A DNA stretch of 64,000 nucleotides. It comes from Glossina fuscipes. Its lineage: Eukaryota; Arthropoda; Insecta; Diptera; Glossinidae. Below are positions 35,632 to 49,950 of the stretch, piece after piece (the first letter of the stretch is position 1; every line of letters begins with the position of its first letter). The stretch spans positions 3,091,174 through 3,155,173 of the forward strand of contig NW_023998433.1 of NCBI RefSeq assembly GCF_014805625.2, written 5' to 3'. The notes under the pieces are model-generated. The model did no database searches and was not told where the DNA came from. It was given only the letters and a program-made list of their open reading frames with translations. Both the position numbers and the translations under genes were made by a program.

Positions 35632-38600
35632 TGCATACATATATGGCCTCTGTATAATGTTTTATATTTATATATAACTTGTTTAGATTACATATATATA
35701 TATTGGATAAATTGATTTAAACTAACTGAACAACTTCCTTTCCAAAACTCATGGTTTGATTAGGGTAAGTCAACTTGGTAGTCAAGTTTTCGACCTTAAA
35801 TTCAAATTAATTATTACCCAACGGACACTCCTTGTCAAATATTTATATTTTAGTATTTATATTGTATATCGAACCATGTGCATATGTGTACCATGTATAT
35901 CATTTATATTTACGAAAAAAGGGTAATTTTTGCACTCTCCACGATCTGTGGTAAGGGTGTGTTAAGCATTTTATTATATAACAAGCGATTCATATTTACA
36001 TGTCTGTCCATTTGTTCGTATGGCTTGCGCCTTCTGACGGTTCGTGCTGCAAATTTCAAAATATTTTAATAAAGTTTGACACACTAACAAGTTATAGGCA
36101 AAGAATGAATGAATATGAAAATGTCGAGTCCATTCGTGTCATTAGTGGAATAAGAGCAGATTTACAACGAAAAATTTCAAAAATTGGTTCCCCGGGATTG
36201 AATTTTTGCAGAAATCCGGATAAATTAAGAATAGCACAAGTCAGTCTATAAAATAAAAGAAAATTCATATTGAATGTTAGATAAAAGAGCGCGTTTTTGT
36301 ATTTACGTTTATATTTATTATAACTTTTCATTGCTTGCATCGCTTTGCTTAGATAGGATTTAATGATTGCACGATTTTCATTATTATTTAATTAAAAACC
36401 TTGTACCGATACGTTTACTTTAAATTTTGTATTTTATATAAAGTGATTGATAGATCGAAATTAAATTGCATTATAAAAATGAGACTTTAAAATATAATCG
36501 CTTACGTTCTACTTTTACGATTCTATTGCCGGCGCATGAACTTTTCAATTAATTTATTCCTGGTGATGTGTCGAGGTATGTCCAGTATAATAAGTAAGGC
36601 AATGTCTTCGCTTGAATGTTGCCCTCGAATAGCGAATAATTTATTTACATATATTTAAAAAATAAACAAAATTAAAATAATTTATTCAAGACTTTCCTTT
36701 TTTCATGAAGTGTTAGTGATGCGTATTTTTTCATTTTTATTTTTAATTATTGTTTTTATCTCTGACTTCCTAAGTCTGTTTACAGTAAAGATGAAAAATA
36801 AACTAAGTGCGTATGATTGCAAATTAAGTAAATCAATGGTTTAATCTTCTTTCAACGTATACTTTACACCGTACCTCTTAGAAATTTGCCTTAAACCTCT
36901 AATGCAAACAATTATGTTACTTAGATCTAATATAAAATAATTTATTATGCAAATCACGTTTTTAAACTACAAATCTTTAGATAATTCCCACCACATTGTA
37001 TCAATTGTCATTTGTATAAACACGTAGTTTCCATAGTTAGCTATGCACGAAAATTGCAGTATATATCTATTAGGGATTGTAGAGAAAAAGATGAATTGTT
37101 GTACATTATCCGTTCGAGAAAGCGAGAGATAAAGAGAAGCGGAACAAGTGATGATGAAAGAAAATAGGGGAAGAAAGAACGAAATACAGGTTGACAGTGA
37201 GAAAGACTGACAGACGAAAAAGAATGAGAAAACTATAAATGCCACGATAGTAAAGAGGGAACGAAGAAGAAGAACAGTAACAATTAAAATACAAATTGGA
37301 TCAATCAACTAATTGAAATCAATGCAGTCGAAATGAGTCTTGTTTTAACGTTTCCATCTAATTGCTGTTGGCATACATATGCAGATGTAAAATATTTTGT
37401 TTGAGGCGGGGTGAACTGTTATCATTACACATTGTAATGAATGTTAATCACTTCAATTTTATTTACAATATATTTGTTAGTCATTTGAAATGTTGTTCTC
37501 CTTCTGTTCTTCGATTTCTTCTATTTTTATAAAATCTTCTGACATTATGTCATCCATTTGCTTTAGATAATTTAAAAATGGGCTAATTCCTTCATTTGCT
37601 CCTTTCATTTTTTCAAACAAATGAATATAAAGACCAATTGAAACTCTCTAATGCAATTATACCTTATTGACAGCTATTGGATAGAAAAACAACAGCTATT
37701 ATACATATATACATGTATACATATATATATTATCGCATATAGTGTACGCCTTAGCAATACATGCTGTATCTTTAGCGAAAATAATGCCTTTAGTCTTACG
37801 TTAAAAAATCTTTGTCTCCCTATATTTGCCCGTCCCCTATGCCCCATTGCGAGAAATTATTTATAAATTTCAAAACTCTTGTTACATTTTTATTGACTAC
37901 TTATCACAGCAATGCACACAATAGTGTCATTGTACGTATAAATCATTTTAGCATTAAACACTTATATGTAAACAATACATCGAATATATATATATGTGTA
38001 GAGATATAAATTTCTATCGTTTCACTATAAATGCTGCATTCAGTCCCTGTTGCTCGGTTTCTTTCCTGCATTCCCTTTAGGCTATTACTAACATTTCGTT
38101 CTAAATTTTGTGTAATTAAGTGATTTAAACGTAACTGAACTCGTTTTTCTATATACCTATTACACGTATCATATCATCATTGGTATTAGTGAGCTTGTAA
38201 CGGGCGTATCTGATACATAATGTAAGTAAGTTGGTGTTTACTTGTGCCTGCATAACGGTATTAGCCAGCTTTCTTTTTTTCGTGTTTGCATAAGATTAAC
38301 CCACAACTGTCGGTATCTATTGTTTGAGACTCTCGGCGCTTATGTGTAGTTATGTGTGGTTATATGTATGCGCGCATTAGCGAGGGGCATTGGGTGCATA
38401 TGACATGCTGCGATTTAGCATTTTATCGAGAATGTAAGACGAGTTAATCGGTATTTGTACCAATTTCCATGAGTAGCACTCAAGTAAATAATCACAGATA
38501 CTGTTAAATAAGCGGTTGAGGAGGGAGGTGGAAAGCGCAATATTTTATTTTTTTGCTTGGTCTACAATTTTTAATTCAATTTATAAATTATTTCTTCTTA

Positions 38601-40344
38601 TTTTCATATTCATGACATTACGCAGATCGTAATATACATTATATAAATTATCAAAGAGTTAGCAAGAATTAGAAAACGTATACTCGGGTATATAAGTATG
38701 CGTCTGGACGCGTTTAATGTTTCATTTATCGGGGCGCAGCAAAAGTTTTTATTTTTCTTTGTTGAGCTATTTATATAATAAAAAGTTTATAAATGCGGTA
38801 AACGCAAGAAATTGTATTTAAAAATGAGCTCGAATTCAAGGATATGTTTCTGTGGCAATGGGACGTAGATGGGCAAGGGGAGAAGAGGAGGTAGAAGACA
38901 ATATCCCAGCTTTATCTATCGACTTCTTTCATAAAATATTAATCATCTCGATGATTAGTTTGAGCATCACTTTTAGTAAAAATGGACTTTTTTGCCGTGT
39001 GCAAAGTCGAATTAAATTATTGAAAAATTAATTTAAATAAAAGCTGAGATTTAAAACATTAGTCAATATATCAATGAAAAATTATCGGCACTTAGTTATA
39101 AATTAACTATCAATTTAAAATTTAATGTTAATTTAGTCCTGCATTTATTTCCTTTTTCGTTATTAACAAGTTATTAGATTGGTTTTTTTTAATCGGTATT
39201 CTGACATAAATTATTACAATATAATTATTATGAATAAGGAAAGGCGAATAATGGAATTTGGCTGATGGTTGAATCGATTCATTGGCATCTGCAAATTTAG
39301 CGAACGCAATGCCGAGGAAATAAAAATTTGTACATCGCCAGCTCCGCAACAACTCAATAATTCGGTTTATGTTAAACAAAAGTAAACAATAAAAAAATTG
39401 AATCGAAAATAAAATAATTTAATAACATGCATTCGTCTCGATAAATAAAAAAAGTAGAATAAAAATTGTTTTTTTTATTTTATAAAAATATGAATGTATA
39501 ACCGCAAGCAATAAACTAATAGCTGCAAATATTATTTTATTCAATATTCAAGACGGTTTCGTGGAGAAAGAAAGAAGAAGAAAAGAAAGCACTTTTTTCC
39601 TGAGTAGTCACGCGTTCACTCATTAATTTATGAAGAGCATAAAATACTAACAGGAAACCAGGCAATACATACACACCTACATATATATACGTGCACAGTT
39701 TAATAAAGAGATATCTCTAAAAAGTATGCAATGCAAAAAAGCATATATATGCTACAGCACGCTGTTTACTAGGCTTCCTAGCGTAAATAACTTTAAAAAT
39801 GTTCGCTTTTTTTCATTTCTCTGAAGACTGGTATAAAACAAAAAAAAAGAATAAATTTAATCACACGCATACATATATATAGAATAAATACGGAAACAGG
39901 CAACTAGATAGACACTTGGACCGACAAGCAGAAAGAAATGTTTTCATTTTTAATTAAATAAACAACTCAATGGGGAATTTGTTGATATTGTTGAGAGGGT
40001 AAATAGAAATGAAAAAATAAAACAATTTTGGGTACAACAAAACAAAGCAAAACAAACATACAAAACACTAAACAAAACGAAAACGATGTTTTTATTTAAA
40101 TTTTTTAACCGCCATTCATTATTGAGATATTTTGAAGTTGTTGTGAGCACAAACACCAAAAAGGACACAAAAAAGCGAAAACTTTAAAATAATGGAAAAT
40201 TTTTGGGAAATTTTTTTTTGAATTATCGACTGTGAAGTGTTGAAATCCATTAAACACATTTAAACAAGTTTTGCGTCTATGTAGATTTTCAATTTCGATC
40301 GAAAGGAAGCGCAACGCAAAAATATTCACACGCACCCATGCACC

Positions 40345-40364
40345 CACACACACACACACACACA
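40345..40364. repeat. (CA)n microsatellite
   Basis: Ten CA units followed by ATACACATATATATATA. Confidence 0.9.
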
Positions 40365-41939
40365 TACACATATATATATACTTATGTGTTTATATGTATA
40401 TATGTTTGTAAACATAAATGGATAGAATTCTTTTAAACTCGCCATCCCATATACGCACTTGCATCCAATGTTGGCAGCGGCACTTAAATCCTGGCAAGTT
40501 CATGGAAGGCCAACATATAGCAATTTTATTCTCGTAGACTGTTTACCTCTATTGACTTGACTCTATTGTAAGTGTACGTTTAAATATGTGCTTTCATTAT
40601 ATACTCTTTACATAAAAGCTGTTACTGTTTTAGTCATTGCCTCTACTGCTGTTAGTCTTGTTGTTGGTTGGTTGACTTTAGGGATTAAATTCAATACTGT
40701 TGTTGGTTTTATTCTGTTTTTGTTTATTTATCTTCTGCTTTCGCCTACTGTTGTTGTTACTTTAACTTTTACTTAGCAGCCGTTGATATTTTTACGGCAT
40801 TTTTCATTTTTTTTCCTCTCCATTCTAACTTTCTTTCCTGTAGTGACTCCTTTTACTATGTTGGCATTTATTACTCTCCATCATTGCAGTGTTTACAGCG
40901 ATGAGATTCATTAGCGAGTTTTTCTGAACATTTTTTATTTATTCATTCCGTACGTGTGTGTAATGTTCATTTATTTACAATTTTTTTTTTCCTATGTTCA
41001 GTTATTTTTACGTATCTACATACGCTCGTCGTTAACAGAGAGAACAAAAATGTAGGAATAAAAAAACCAAATGCGAAAACATGAAACAAAGACACGAACG
41101 CTGTCTGTACTCGTTATATATATGTGAGTTTTCTGCTTCTTCTCAAGTGTGCATTGTTTTTGGTGTCGCATATATTGCTAAGAACAATTGATTTTAATTA
41201 GAAGTTACAGTCGAGCATGTTGTATTCCCAAATGATGTTGTTAGTGTTATTATTGTTGCTCGCCTTGTCGTTGTTATCGTCGACTTTGTTATTTTTGAGT
41301 ATAAATTAAATGAAGATCTATACTTAGTTTAGACTTTGATTAGAAGGCATTTTTTTGATTTTTTTTTTTTTTTTTTGTTATACCTTTTCATTTTTGTCTT
41401 CAGTTTGCAATGACAAAGTCGACAATACCTAAATCCATACATGTCCGTTGCTAGCCATTATATTAAAAACGATCGCTATTATGCTCGCAATCAGGCAGGA
41501 TTTGATTTAAAACGAAAGTTTTCAGTATAATAATATAAGCAAAGGATCATGCGTTGCATGCGACCTACTGCAGTAAGGTCGGGGAAAATTTATGCTTTGT
41601 TTAAGCTTATTTTGATAAAACGTTATGCTTAATTATAAATTGATAAGTAAACTGTAATCACCTTCTTGGAAAGAATTTAAGAAGTCAACTATATTATCCG
41701 CCTATTTGATAAACACAAAATAAATAACAACGTTAATGCACGAAAAAGCACAAATTATATTTTTATGTAGAGACATACTTCTTGTTAAGCACCTCATGTT
41801 GGAAGGAGGTCGAAACGTCTACTGACGTGATCCTAATATTCATGTCAATTTTGTAAGACGAAATACTATTCCTTAGCTTATTCCGCTATCGAGGAATATT
41901 GAAAATTGTCATTTTTTTTTCATGCAACAAAATCAAATC

Positions 41940-42165
41940 AATATAAGGCGTTCTATGGGAGGTGCTCGAAAAAGCGCTCTAAACCTCATCACTTTCGGCA
42001 GCGTTCGTGTCTAAGACAAATCACGCCGGTATAAATCAAAATGTCTTCAAAATTTCAAAATATACGTTGAACGCAAAATTACATGGACAGACTGCCAGAC
42101 AGCCAAACAAGCTTAGACCGATTCGGAAAAGGTTTTCATTGGATCGGTATAATAAAAGACTGCCC
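41940..42165 (+). repeat. Dispersed repeat family B, copy 4
   Basis: CTCGAAAAAGCGCTCTAAACC, CGCCGGTATAAATCAAAATGTCTTCAAAATTTCAAAA, ACATGGACAGACTGCCAGACAGCCAAACAAGCTTAGACCGATTCGG and TTGGATCGGTATAATAAAAG appear in family order. Frames of 72-78 codons on both strands overlap it and are not genes. Confidence 0.65.
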
Positions 42166-44049
42166 GATGTCCGTCTGCGTGTTCCATGCACACATACGCT
42201 CAAACTTGATATGCTCTTGTACCACAAAGAACGTACGATTTGAGTTACCAGCATTTAGTTCGTACATTCATTTAAATCATACAATTTTTGCTGCAAATTT
42301 TGCTATGGGCTGAAATGCCCATTAACTAGAGCTACTACAATTATATAGCTCAAGATTTTTTAGATTTAATTTGAGAATCTGTACGAGGTTTAATAGATGC
42401 GTAATCTTTGCACAAAGATATGTACCTTTGAACCTTTGGTTTTTGCAAGCGCGTTGTAGTGATTTTCAAGCCCACTCTGTAGAATAAAATCAAAGCAGTT
42501 TTTTTTCAAAAATTTCATCTTTCTGCCAATTTTGTGGCATTATGTTAAAACATTTCCTCTCGAGTTAATCGCAATGATATTTCCTAGTACCTAAGTCCTA
42601 AGAGCGCAAAGAGTCTATTCTGACTAGCCAGTGATCGAAATGGTCCCTAGCGATTGATAATACACATCCAATATTACTATAAAATGATGTTCAAAGAGAT
42701 ACGATTCTATAAAAGATAATTAACTGCAATTCATATTTTAAATTAATGAAAATAATAGTCATCAAGACAAGTGCAATTATATTTTATGTAAACTGCAAAA
42801 GTTTTGGATACCAATCAAGCCGTAAAATTCATTGAATAAGTAACATAACAAAATTTCTTTCATTTTACTTTCGATTTGCAATTTCTTTTTTTTTTTTAAT
42901 TCTAATTTAGTGTGCCGTAAATTTTATGCAGGATCAATGTCAAAACAATTCAATCCATTCAGGGCAACTCGTTCAATTTTCACTATACTTCCACAAGCAT
43001 AGGAACTTTTGTAAATACATTCGCACACACATCCATCTGGAAATAAAATAGGAACCAGCACTTTATGTCTGTGTTTATATATGTAGTTTAATTTCGTATC
43101 CAGATTATAAAATTCATTTAAACAATGATAACCACTTGCTTGTATACATGTGTTTATGCGTTTATGTGTTTTTTGTATGTTTACGTATGATTGTGTAAAC
43201 ATATGGAAGTGCCCTGCCTGTAGGCGCGCATGTAATGTACGTATTCACAGAAAGTAGGAATTCAAGCTAACCATTAATGCCGTAATGATGAGCCGAGCAA
43301 TGTCTGTGTGCGTAAAGGCAGATAAACAAACAACCAGCACACCTATAAATACATTCATGTTTGCAGATTAAATAGAGGCATATACATATGGGTATTTTAC
43401 ATAATATTCTTTGTATAATAAGTTGTAACCAAAGACAGGATATTCGATAGCACAATAAGGACAGGGAGCGAATAAACGTATAAACATAACAGAAATACTT
43501 TTTGAGAAACTTACCTTAATTTGCGTTGTGTCTTAGAGAGACTTTCGTCCTCGCATCTTATCACTTTTCTGCGATTTGCCCTTTCTCCTACTTCCGATTC
43601 CTTATTATATTATGTTTGATTAGGAGCTTAGCTGCCAACAGCAATATAAGCAATACCCTCAAATCGGTCCAATCCGGTTCCATTTCCGTTTAAAGTTGTA
43701 GAAAATGAATAAGAACAAGTAAGTCTTCAGCTTCACACAATTCCTAATAGGTTTTCATAACAAAATACCAAAAATTATAGTCCGCCTTTATATAAAGGCT
43801 TACTTCTGATAACAACCCTCGTATGTGGATCCCAATACGTGAACTGACGTAGCCGAAATTAAAATAAGTTGATTTTTTATCAAATGGCTTATTCAACTAT
43901 TGAACTATTCAACTCCTTTGACTATTTTGGTCAGGAAGTCGTAAAAATTAGACTTTCTTGCTATATAAAAGCTTAGTTATGCTATGAATGCTATATGAGA
44001 GAAAGCCTTACGCAGAGAGCAATCGTATTAATAATCAGATTCAATTTAT
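42166..44049. other. AT-rich stretch, nothing recognised
   Basis: Short ORFs at 42924-43202 and 43267-43455 on the minus strand lack motifs. Confidence 0.45.
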
Positions 44050-44200
44050 TTTCAATAGCGGTAATTCTTGGACCAAAACACGCCAGTTTGCCAAATTTCG
44101 CCCAAAAGGCAGTCTGTAATTAGAACACACGTTACATGGACAGCAATGAAGTAAACAGATAGATAGACAAATTTATATCCATTTAAAGTAGTATTTTAAT
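44050..44200 (+). repeat. Dispersed repeat family B, degraded copy 5
   Basis: CTTGGACCAAAACACGCCAGTTTGCCAAATTTCGCCC and ACACGTTACATGGACAGCAATGAAGTAAACAGATAGATAGACAAATTTA resemble the middle of the family; the 3' part is lost. Confidence 0.45.
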
Positions 44201-46044
44201 ATAATGCTTCCGGGTGTTACACATAAATCCGCATCAACTTTATATAACCAGTATTATAAGTGATGCAGGATGATATGTTAATGTGTGAGCCGTCTTTGGT
44301 TCTTTCGAGTCGAATATATTTGTTTGTATTTAATTAAACGAGAATTTCCAAAACTGCGCCTATGCCGAAGTATATTAAAAAAAATATACATATTAAATTA
44401 TCAATTTGCTTAACACGCCACTCAGTACTGACGTATTTTTGTGATAATTGTCCGCTTTTTTCGCGCTAGAGCTTTATACGGTCGGAGTAGTTTGTCTACT
44501 GCAAATGTGCTTGCAGTCGCACGTTCTTCAAATTCTGTCTACGATCTAGAACTAGAAGGAAGCTTTCGACGATAGATATCAGACTGATAGACGGACGAAA
44601 AAATGTACATGGCTAGGTCGCGTTAAAATCTTAAGCTGCTTAAATATTTACAAACTTTATTTCTGATGTGATTCAAGCAAGGATGTGGAAAGTGGGTATG
44701 AAAACATATATATATGAGTCCTTTTCTTGGTATTATTCGAGTTCCAGATTAGCCTCGGTTCGGCTATAACGTTTTAGTCATATTCTCCATCACTATGATC
44801 ATTGTCAATGACCATATAACGTAGATTGTCGAATTTGTTTGTTTCTTTTCTATGTTCATACAAAAAAGAAAAGGAAAACTAAGTTTTGCGGCAACTCCAA
44901 AATTTTTTCATAGGTAAAGCATCAAAACAATAGTTCTTTTAAACCCGAAAACTATTAACAGTAAAAGTAATCATGGCGGACGAAGCATTTCTAAGAAGCG
45001 GAAGTATTTACTAGCGTCCAATCTGAAGGGCAAACCTATCTCAGATTTTTGCAAAACTAATGCATTGCCGAACGTATCGAAAGAGATTATAGCGAATGTA
45101 CGGAAATGCGATATGGTTTGTCTCCTCTTTCTACGGTAGAGAGCTATTATTTTAGGTTCCTTATAATAAACTCACTTTTCCACTCAGCCGATATTTGTAA
45201 GCATCGATCGGCAATGCTTATAAATTATTATTATATTCTTTTTATATATATTTTTTTTAATGAAACAGTTTTATCAAGTTAACTTATTTGATTCTATTGC
45301 TGTTCAGTTGCTTAGTGCGAAAAAAGGAGACTTTTATTTACTTTGCTATAAAAGTGAGCGGGAAAAAGAGAAAACGAAAATCGTTTAAAATGCAACTGAA
45401 AAAAACAAATGTAATTTTCAATAATCCTCAGGGATATAGAGATAGGGATGCAGAAAGACAGAAATGCAGATAGGTCTTGAATTGAATGCAGGAAGTCTTT
45501 GAATTTTCAACACATTCTCATTAAATACGTATAAGTATATGTATACATAGGTAACAGTAACACGCTACTGCAACGAATAACGGTTTCTTTGACGATTTCG
45601 GATATATACACATACTGTTACCTACAAGCACTTATATGCAGCAGATACGGCTGCACATGGGTATGCATTATATATTGACAAGTGTATGAGTCCTTGACGA
45701 AATACTGGCAAAAATGTGAAAAAAGAAAAAAATTATAAAAATTAATCCCAGAGAAAAAGTTTGACTCAAGTTTGTGAATGTAAATAAAATTCCATATTCA
45801 ATGGAATAAAATGTTCAAAACCAAAATAAAAGAGAAAGAAAACAAACACACTGTGAATATTTGCAATTACAGAAACAGCTCTTGAGTTGGTCATTAAATA
45901 TTAACCTCTTTTTCTGAAAGTTGGGACTCGTTGAACTTTTACGTGTAACAAGCGCTGATGGTTTCCATTTCCTTGTCAAAGGAAGTTAAGGAGACTGTGC
46001 GGAAAAGCGACCGTAGAGAGAGAGAAGTGGAAAGAAAAAGAGAC

Positions 46045-46100
<56 letters not shown>

Positions 46101-49100
46101 AGAGAGAGAGAGAGAGAGAGAGAGCGGGAGGGAGTGAAGAGTAGTTACTCTTGCAAAACCCTAAAAAAAAGTTGTTGTATAGGTGACGGGAAGTCAATAT
46201 GGGAAATATCATAACATAGTTTAAGGGGTTTAAAGAGCTTAAAGGCATCATAGTTATTTAATAAATTGCTGGAATGTTTATTAAAGTCTGAAATTTGTTA
46301 ATGGCACAGTATTGACAAAACCAAAACCAAAAGGAAGATTTTAAACTGCAGACACCTCGCTTTCTACAAACGCACAGCCATAAGCCGGCATCTACTTGTA
46401 AGAGCAATGGAGGGAGACGAGAAGACAACATTGGGCAAATAGTGAATAGAAAACCTCTAACTAACTACTGGTTTTTGATGATGGTGGCTATGAATATATG
46501 CGTGCATTGGTTTTTGTATTATAAATATATGATTGTATATGTCTGTGTCTGTCTATATATGTATAAATGTGATTGTATGCGTAAAAAAGAAAATTACTAA
46601 AATTGAAGCTAACGAAGCGCGAATACTTTCCCTCTTCTTCTCAACTATATTAAGCAAAAGCAAAGTAAGCTCTCGCTGCCGAGACTGTTGCTCTATGGTG
46701 GAAAATTGTTAAGGCTTTACTTAAAACGCAAAACAAACTTATATCAATGTGCCAGTGCGAGTGTATGAGCGGTAGATTGTGTAATAGAAAATTTCATTGA
46801 AATTTTGACTACGTCTTCATCTTCACCATTTATTTCTAGTTTTATTTTTTATCATTTTGTTTTTTCTTGTCTCCATTTTCCGTGTAGCTATTCTGTAATT
46901 CTAGTGAGACAAGAGAAGCAACTTCAAGTGTGCTGCTAAATAAAATTGCACCAAATGAGGATTAAAAGTTAAATTCTTGTTTCGCGGAAATTAAATTAGA
47001 GCTATAAGGTTAAAAAAGAAAGTAAAGCAGAAATATAAAAAAAAAAAGAAAATAAAAATAAAAAAATAAATAAATAAACAAAAATAAAGAATAAAAATGA
47101 AATATAAAAATGGCGTGTTTCTGAGAATCAACAACATCTAAATGCTATTCTTCAGAACATCTCTTTTGCTTTTCTTGCAGCATTCACAATTTACCGAACA
47201 CATTCTGTCGACATATTTGTGTTCGTTACATTTAGTTGTTAACTTTTTTCTACTCTAAAATGCATGAATTTCTTAAATGAATAAACTTTATTTTCATTTT
47301 GACTATATTTTGTAAATAGTTAATGCTTCACCAGGGGGCGGCGGTGGTTACTGCAAGTTATATTAAAGTGCTCTTGAGACAAATATATTTCTATAGCGAA
47401 CACATTAAGAGAGTTCATGGTATATTATGAACATTTTCTTTATATCCGTGTGGCAGAGAGAGCAAATTCATTTAAAAATAAATTTACTGTTAGGAAAAAA
47501 CTTAGAATAGAACAGTAAGCAAATTGTTAAGGTTTCATGTCTAATACAAACACGAATACTACTTGCTTGATAAACAAAATTGTAAGAGAGAAAAAAATTT
47601 CGAAATTTTCGATGATTTTCATAAAGTCATTTTAAAAACTAGTGTAGGATAAAAAAAAATTTGCCACACGATTTATATATTTATCAATTAAAACCTACTA
47701 TTTTGAAAGTGGGGCAAGCCTATTTTTTTTTTTTTTTCTTGTTTTATGGCGTTAGATAATATAAATTTGTTATCAAACGGTGTTTACAACGCGGACTAAA
47801 GAAAATGGAGGCTTTTTTTTTTGTATGTCTAAATAGACTTGTCTCACTTTAAAAATGAACAGATTGTTAATATCGTCACTTGAAGGGCATAATAATTCAG
47901 GTGTATTCGTTCTCTTTTTTTAATAATACAACAAAACGGTATCCAATTTTATGTAAATATTTATCTGTTTGGCAAAAACATTATAGTTCTTCTGGGAGAT
48001 ATACAAGAAGTATCCGGTTTTCCGGAACGCCTGACCTTTATTTAATTGTCACTGAACTGAACAATTGTATACTTTTGGTTTGGCACTTTCTGTAAATGCT
48101 TTAAACAACATGCGAACCAACACATGATTCTCTAGATGCCGTAATTTTGTCGCAAACCTATTTTATATTACCTTGATTGTTACGAAAATCGTTGATGGTT
48201 TGACTTAATGCAAACATATCCCGATTCGATTATGCAATCGATAATTTTAGCTTAGAATAATATGATGCCGTTTGTCTGGCATTTAGCAAGTAAATTTCAA
48301 GTAAATAAGGTAGACTTCCGTCATTCTCAAAATAAACATGTACTAACAACATAGCAGATACCTAAGACTTCTCTCTCCCATATATGAGGGAGTCGCATTT
48401 TTTTTAACTATAAATTTTTTATATGTAAATAAGACGTTTTAATTAAGTTTTAATTTTTTTTTAAATGGACTTGCTCCATTTTACAATTAAACGGCTCATA
48501 TATTATACATTACACTGAGCATCAAATAAAAAAGAAAAATTTGTACGCAGCTTTACTTTACATGGCTATGGGTGTGTTAGTAAGCCGTTCGTCATAATCT
48601 AAGCGCAACGTCTTTTTTCTTTTCGAAAGTCTTGGCAGGCATTTCACTCAAAAACTTAAGAATCATATTTATCATGTTTCGATCTTTCGAAGGAATGTCG
48701 GAACGTTGATCGAAGCGGACTTACGTTTGGTTTGTAAACTTAGGTTTTTTTTTTTTTTGCCTACAGGAAAAGTGTTCACTTTATAACCAGGACCAGAGAA
48801 GGCAGAGTCGATGGCCGCTTGCGATATCCAGCAATAGACACTACTTACGAACAGTAATACGCAGTTTTGCTGCATGAGAGGTTTTCATTTAATCGTCTGT
48901 GAGTGCTCTAATTATATCTTAATCTATATACATGTAGTAGATCTTTGTTATTTCTTTGTCTATCTTATTTATTTCTTGCCCACTTTTTCTTTCGGACGCT
49001 TATGTTATAGTTATAAAGGCGCCATTTTAATTTTATTAATAATTATCTTAATTTAAAATACTACCTACCACTGTACCAGATTCCTTTTCAAGTTAAATAA

Positions 49101-49950
49101 AGTGAAAGCCGAACCCGTAAAGACGAGAAATACAAAAATTTTAATTGCAAAAGTCCTATTTCCGGTTCATTTGAAACAAGAAACGTGTTATACACTACCA
49201 TTGCGGAATGCTTGTACTCTTTGAAAACGTGCAAATATAATTAAGCTTTTATAACTTTAGGGAATAATAGCAGGACAATGAAACGTACATACATATATAC
49301 AAACATACGTACATGTGCACATAGAAGAGTAAATATATAATATATATATTAAAGGAGGAGGAGTACAGGAAAGAAAGACGACTTCAAACGAAATGCAAAA
49401 ATACTGTTCTACAATATTTTAGTGAATTGTATTTCAATTTAATCAGAAACGTGTTCGAGCCTTATCCAGCTCTTTTCATTCCGTAAATATAAGCAAAAAT
49501 TATAATTGAGCATAGTTTTAAAAGCTGTGTTTTATTCGTTTATTCGTTTTGCGAATTTTCATTTAATATCCTTGTCCTTTTAATATTGAACTTATTACCC
49601 TTGTGAAGTGCGACTAAATGTATTTTTAAATGTCCTGTTCATAAAGACCGTCTGTTATTGCAAATATGCCTTTCACTCAGTTTTTGGTTGACATTAATTA
49701 AAATTGCCTAGAATCTTCTTAAATGTATTAAAAATTTTATTTTATAAAAATGTTTACATAATTTAGAAAACAACTAAATGAGAGATATATCTTCGCTTTA
49801 GAGAAAATATTCGTAATCGCATCATTTCAACTCAATCAAATCCAGTAAAACTTAAAAACCTTTTTGTCAATTGTGATTGTTTCAGTTAATATAACAAACA
49901 CTTTATTTTCCCGGACCTTTTAGACAACTTTAGTAATTATTTGTAGTAAT
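44201..49950. other. AT-rich filler with simple repeats
   Basis: Contains a large (AG)n array at 46049-46124, A-rich sequence at 47035-47105 and T runs near 47722-47739. The 91-codon minus frame at 45976-46251 is Ser/Leu repeat translated from (AG)n. A 67-codon minus frame at 48672-48875 is unrecognised. Confidence 0.5.
46049..46124. repeat. (AG)n microsatellite, about 76 bp
   Basis: Two long uninterrupted AG runs separated by AAGG, visible directly. Confidence 0.95.

Larger units (their letters stand above)
35446..41939. other. AT-rich filler with simple repeats
   Basis: Holds a 26-base A run at 35606-35631, a (CA)n run at 40345-40364 next to (TA)n, and many short ATACATA runs. None of the frames here (60-113 codons) has a recognisable domain. 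A minus-strand 113-codon frame at 36967-37308 is Leu/Ser/Phe-rich low complexity. Confidence 0.5.

Noticed and set aside
45976..46251. 91-codon minus-strand frame
   Set aside because: Central third is Ser-Leu repeat from the (AG)n array.
48745..48770. Strong 3' splice acceptor (T run then GCCTACAG)
   Set aside because: No open frame of useful length follows and no donor-exon partner was found.
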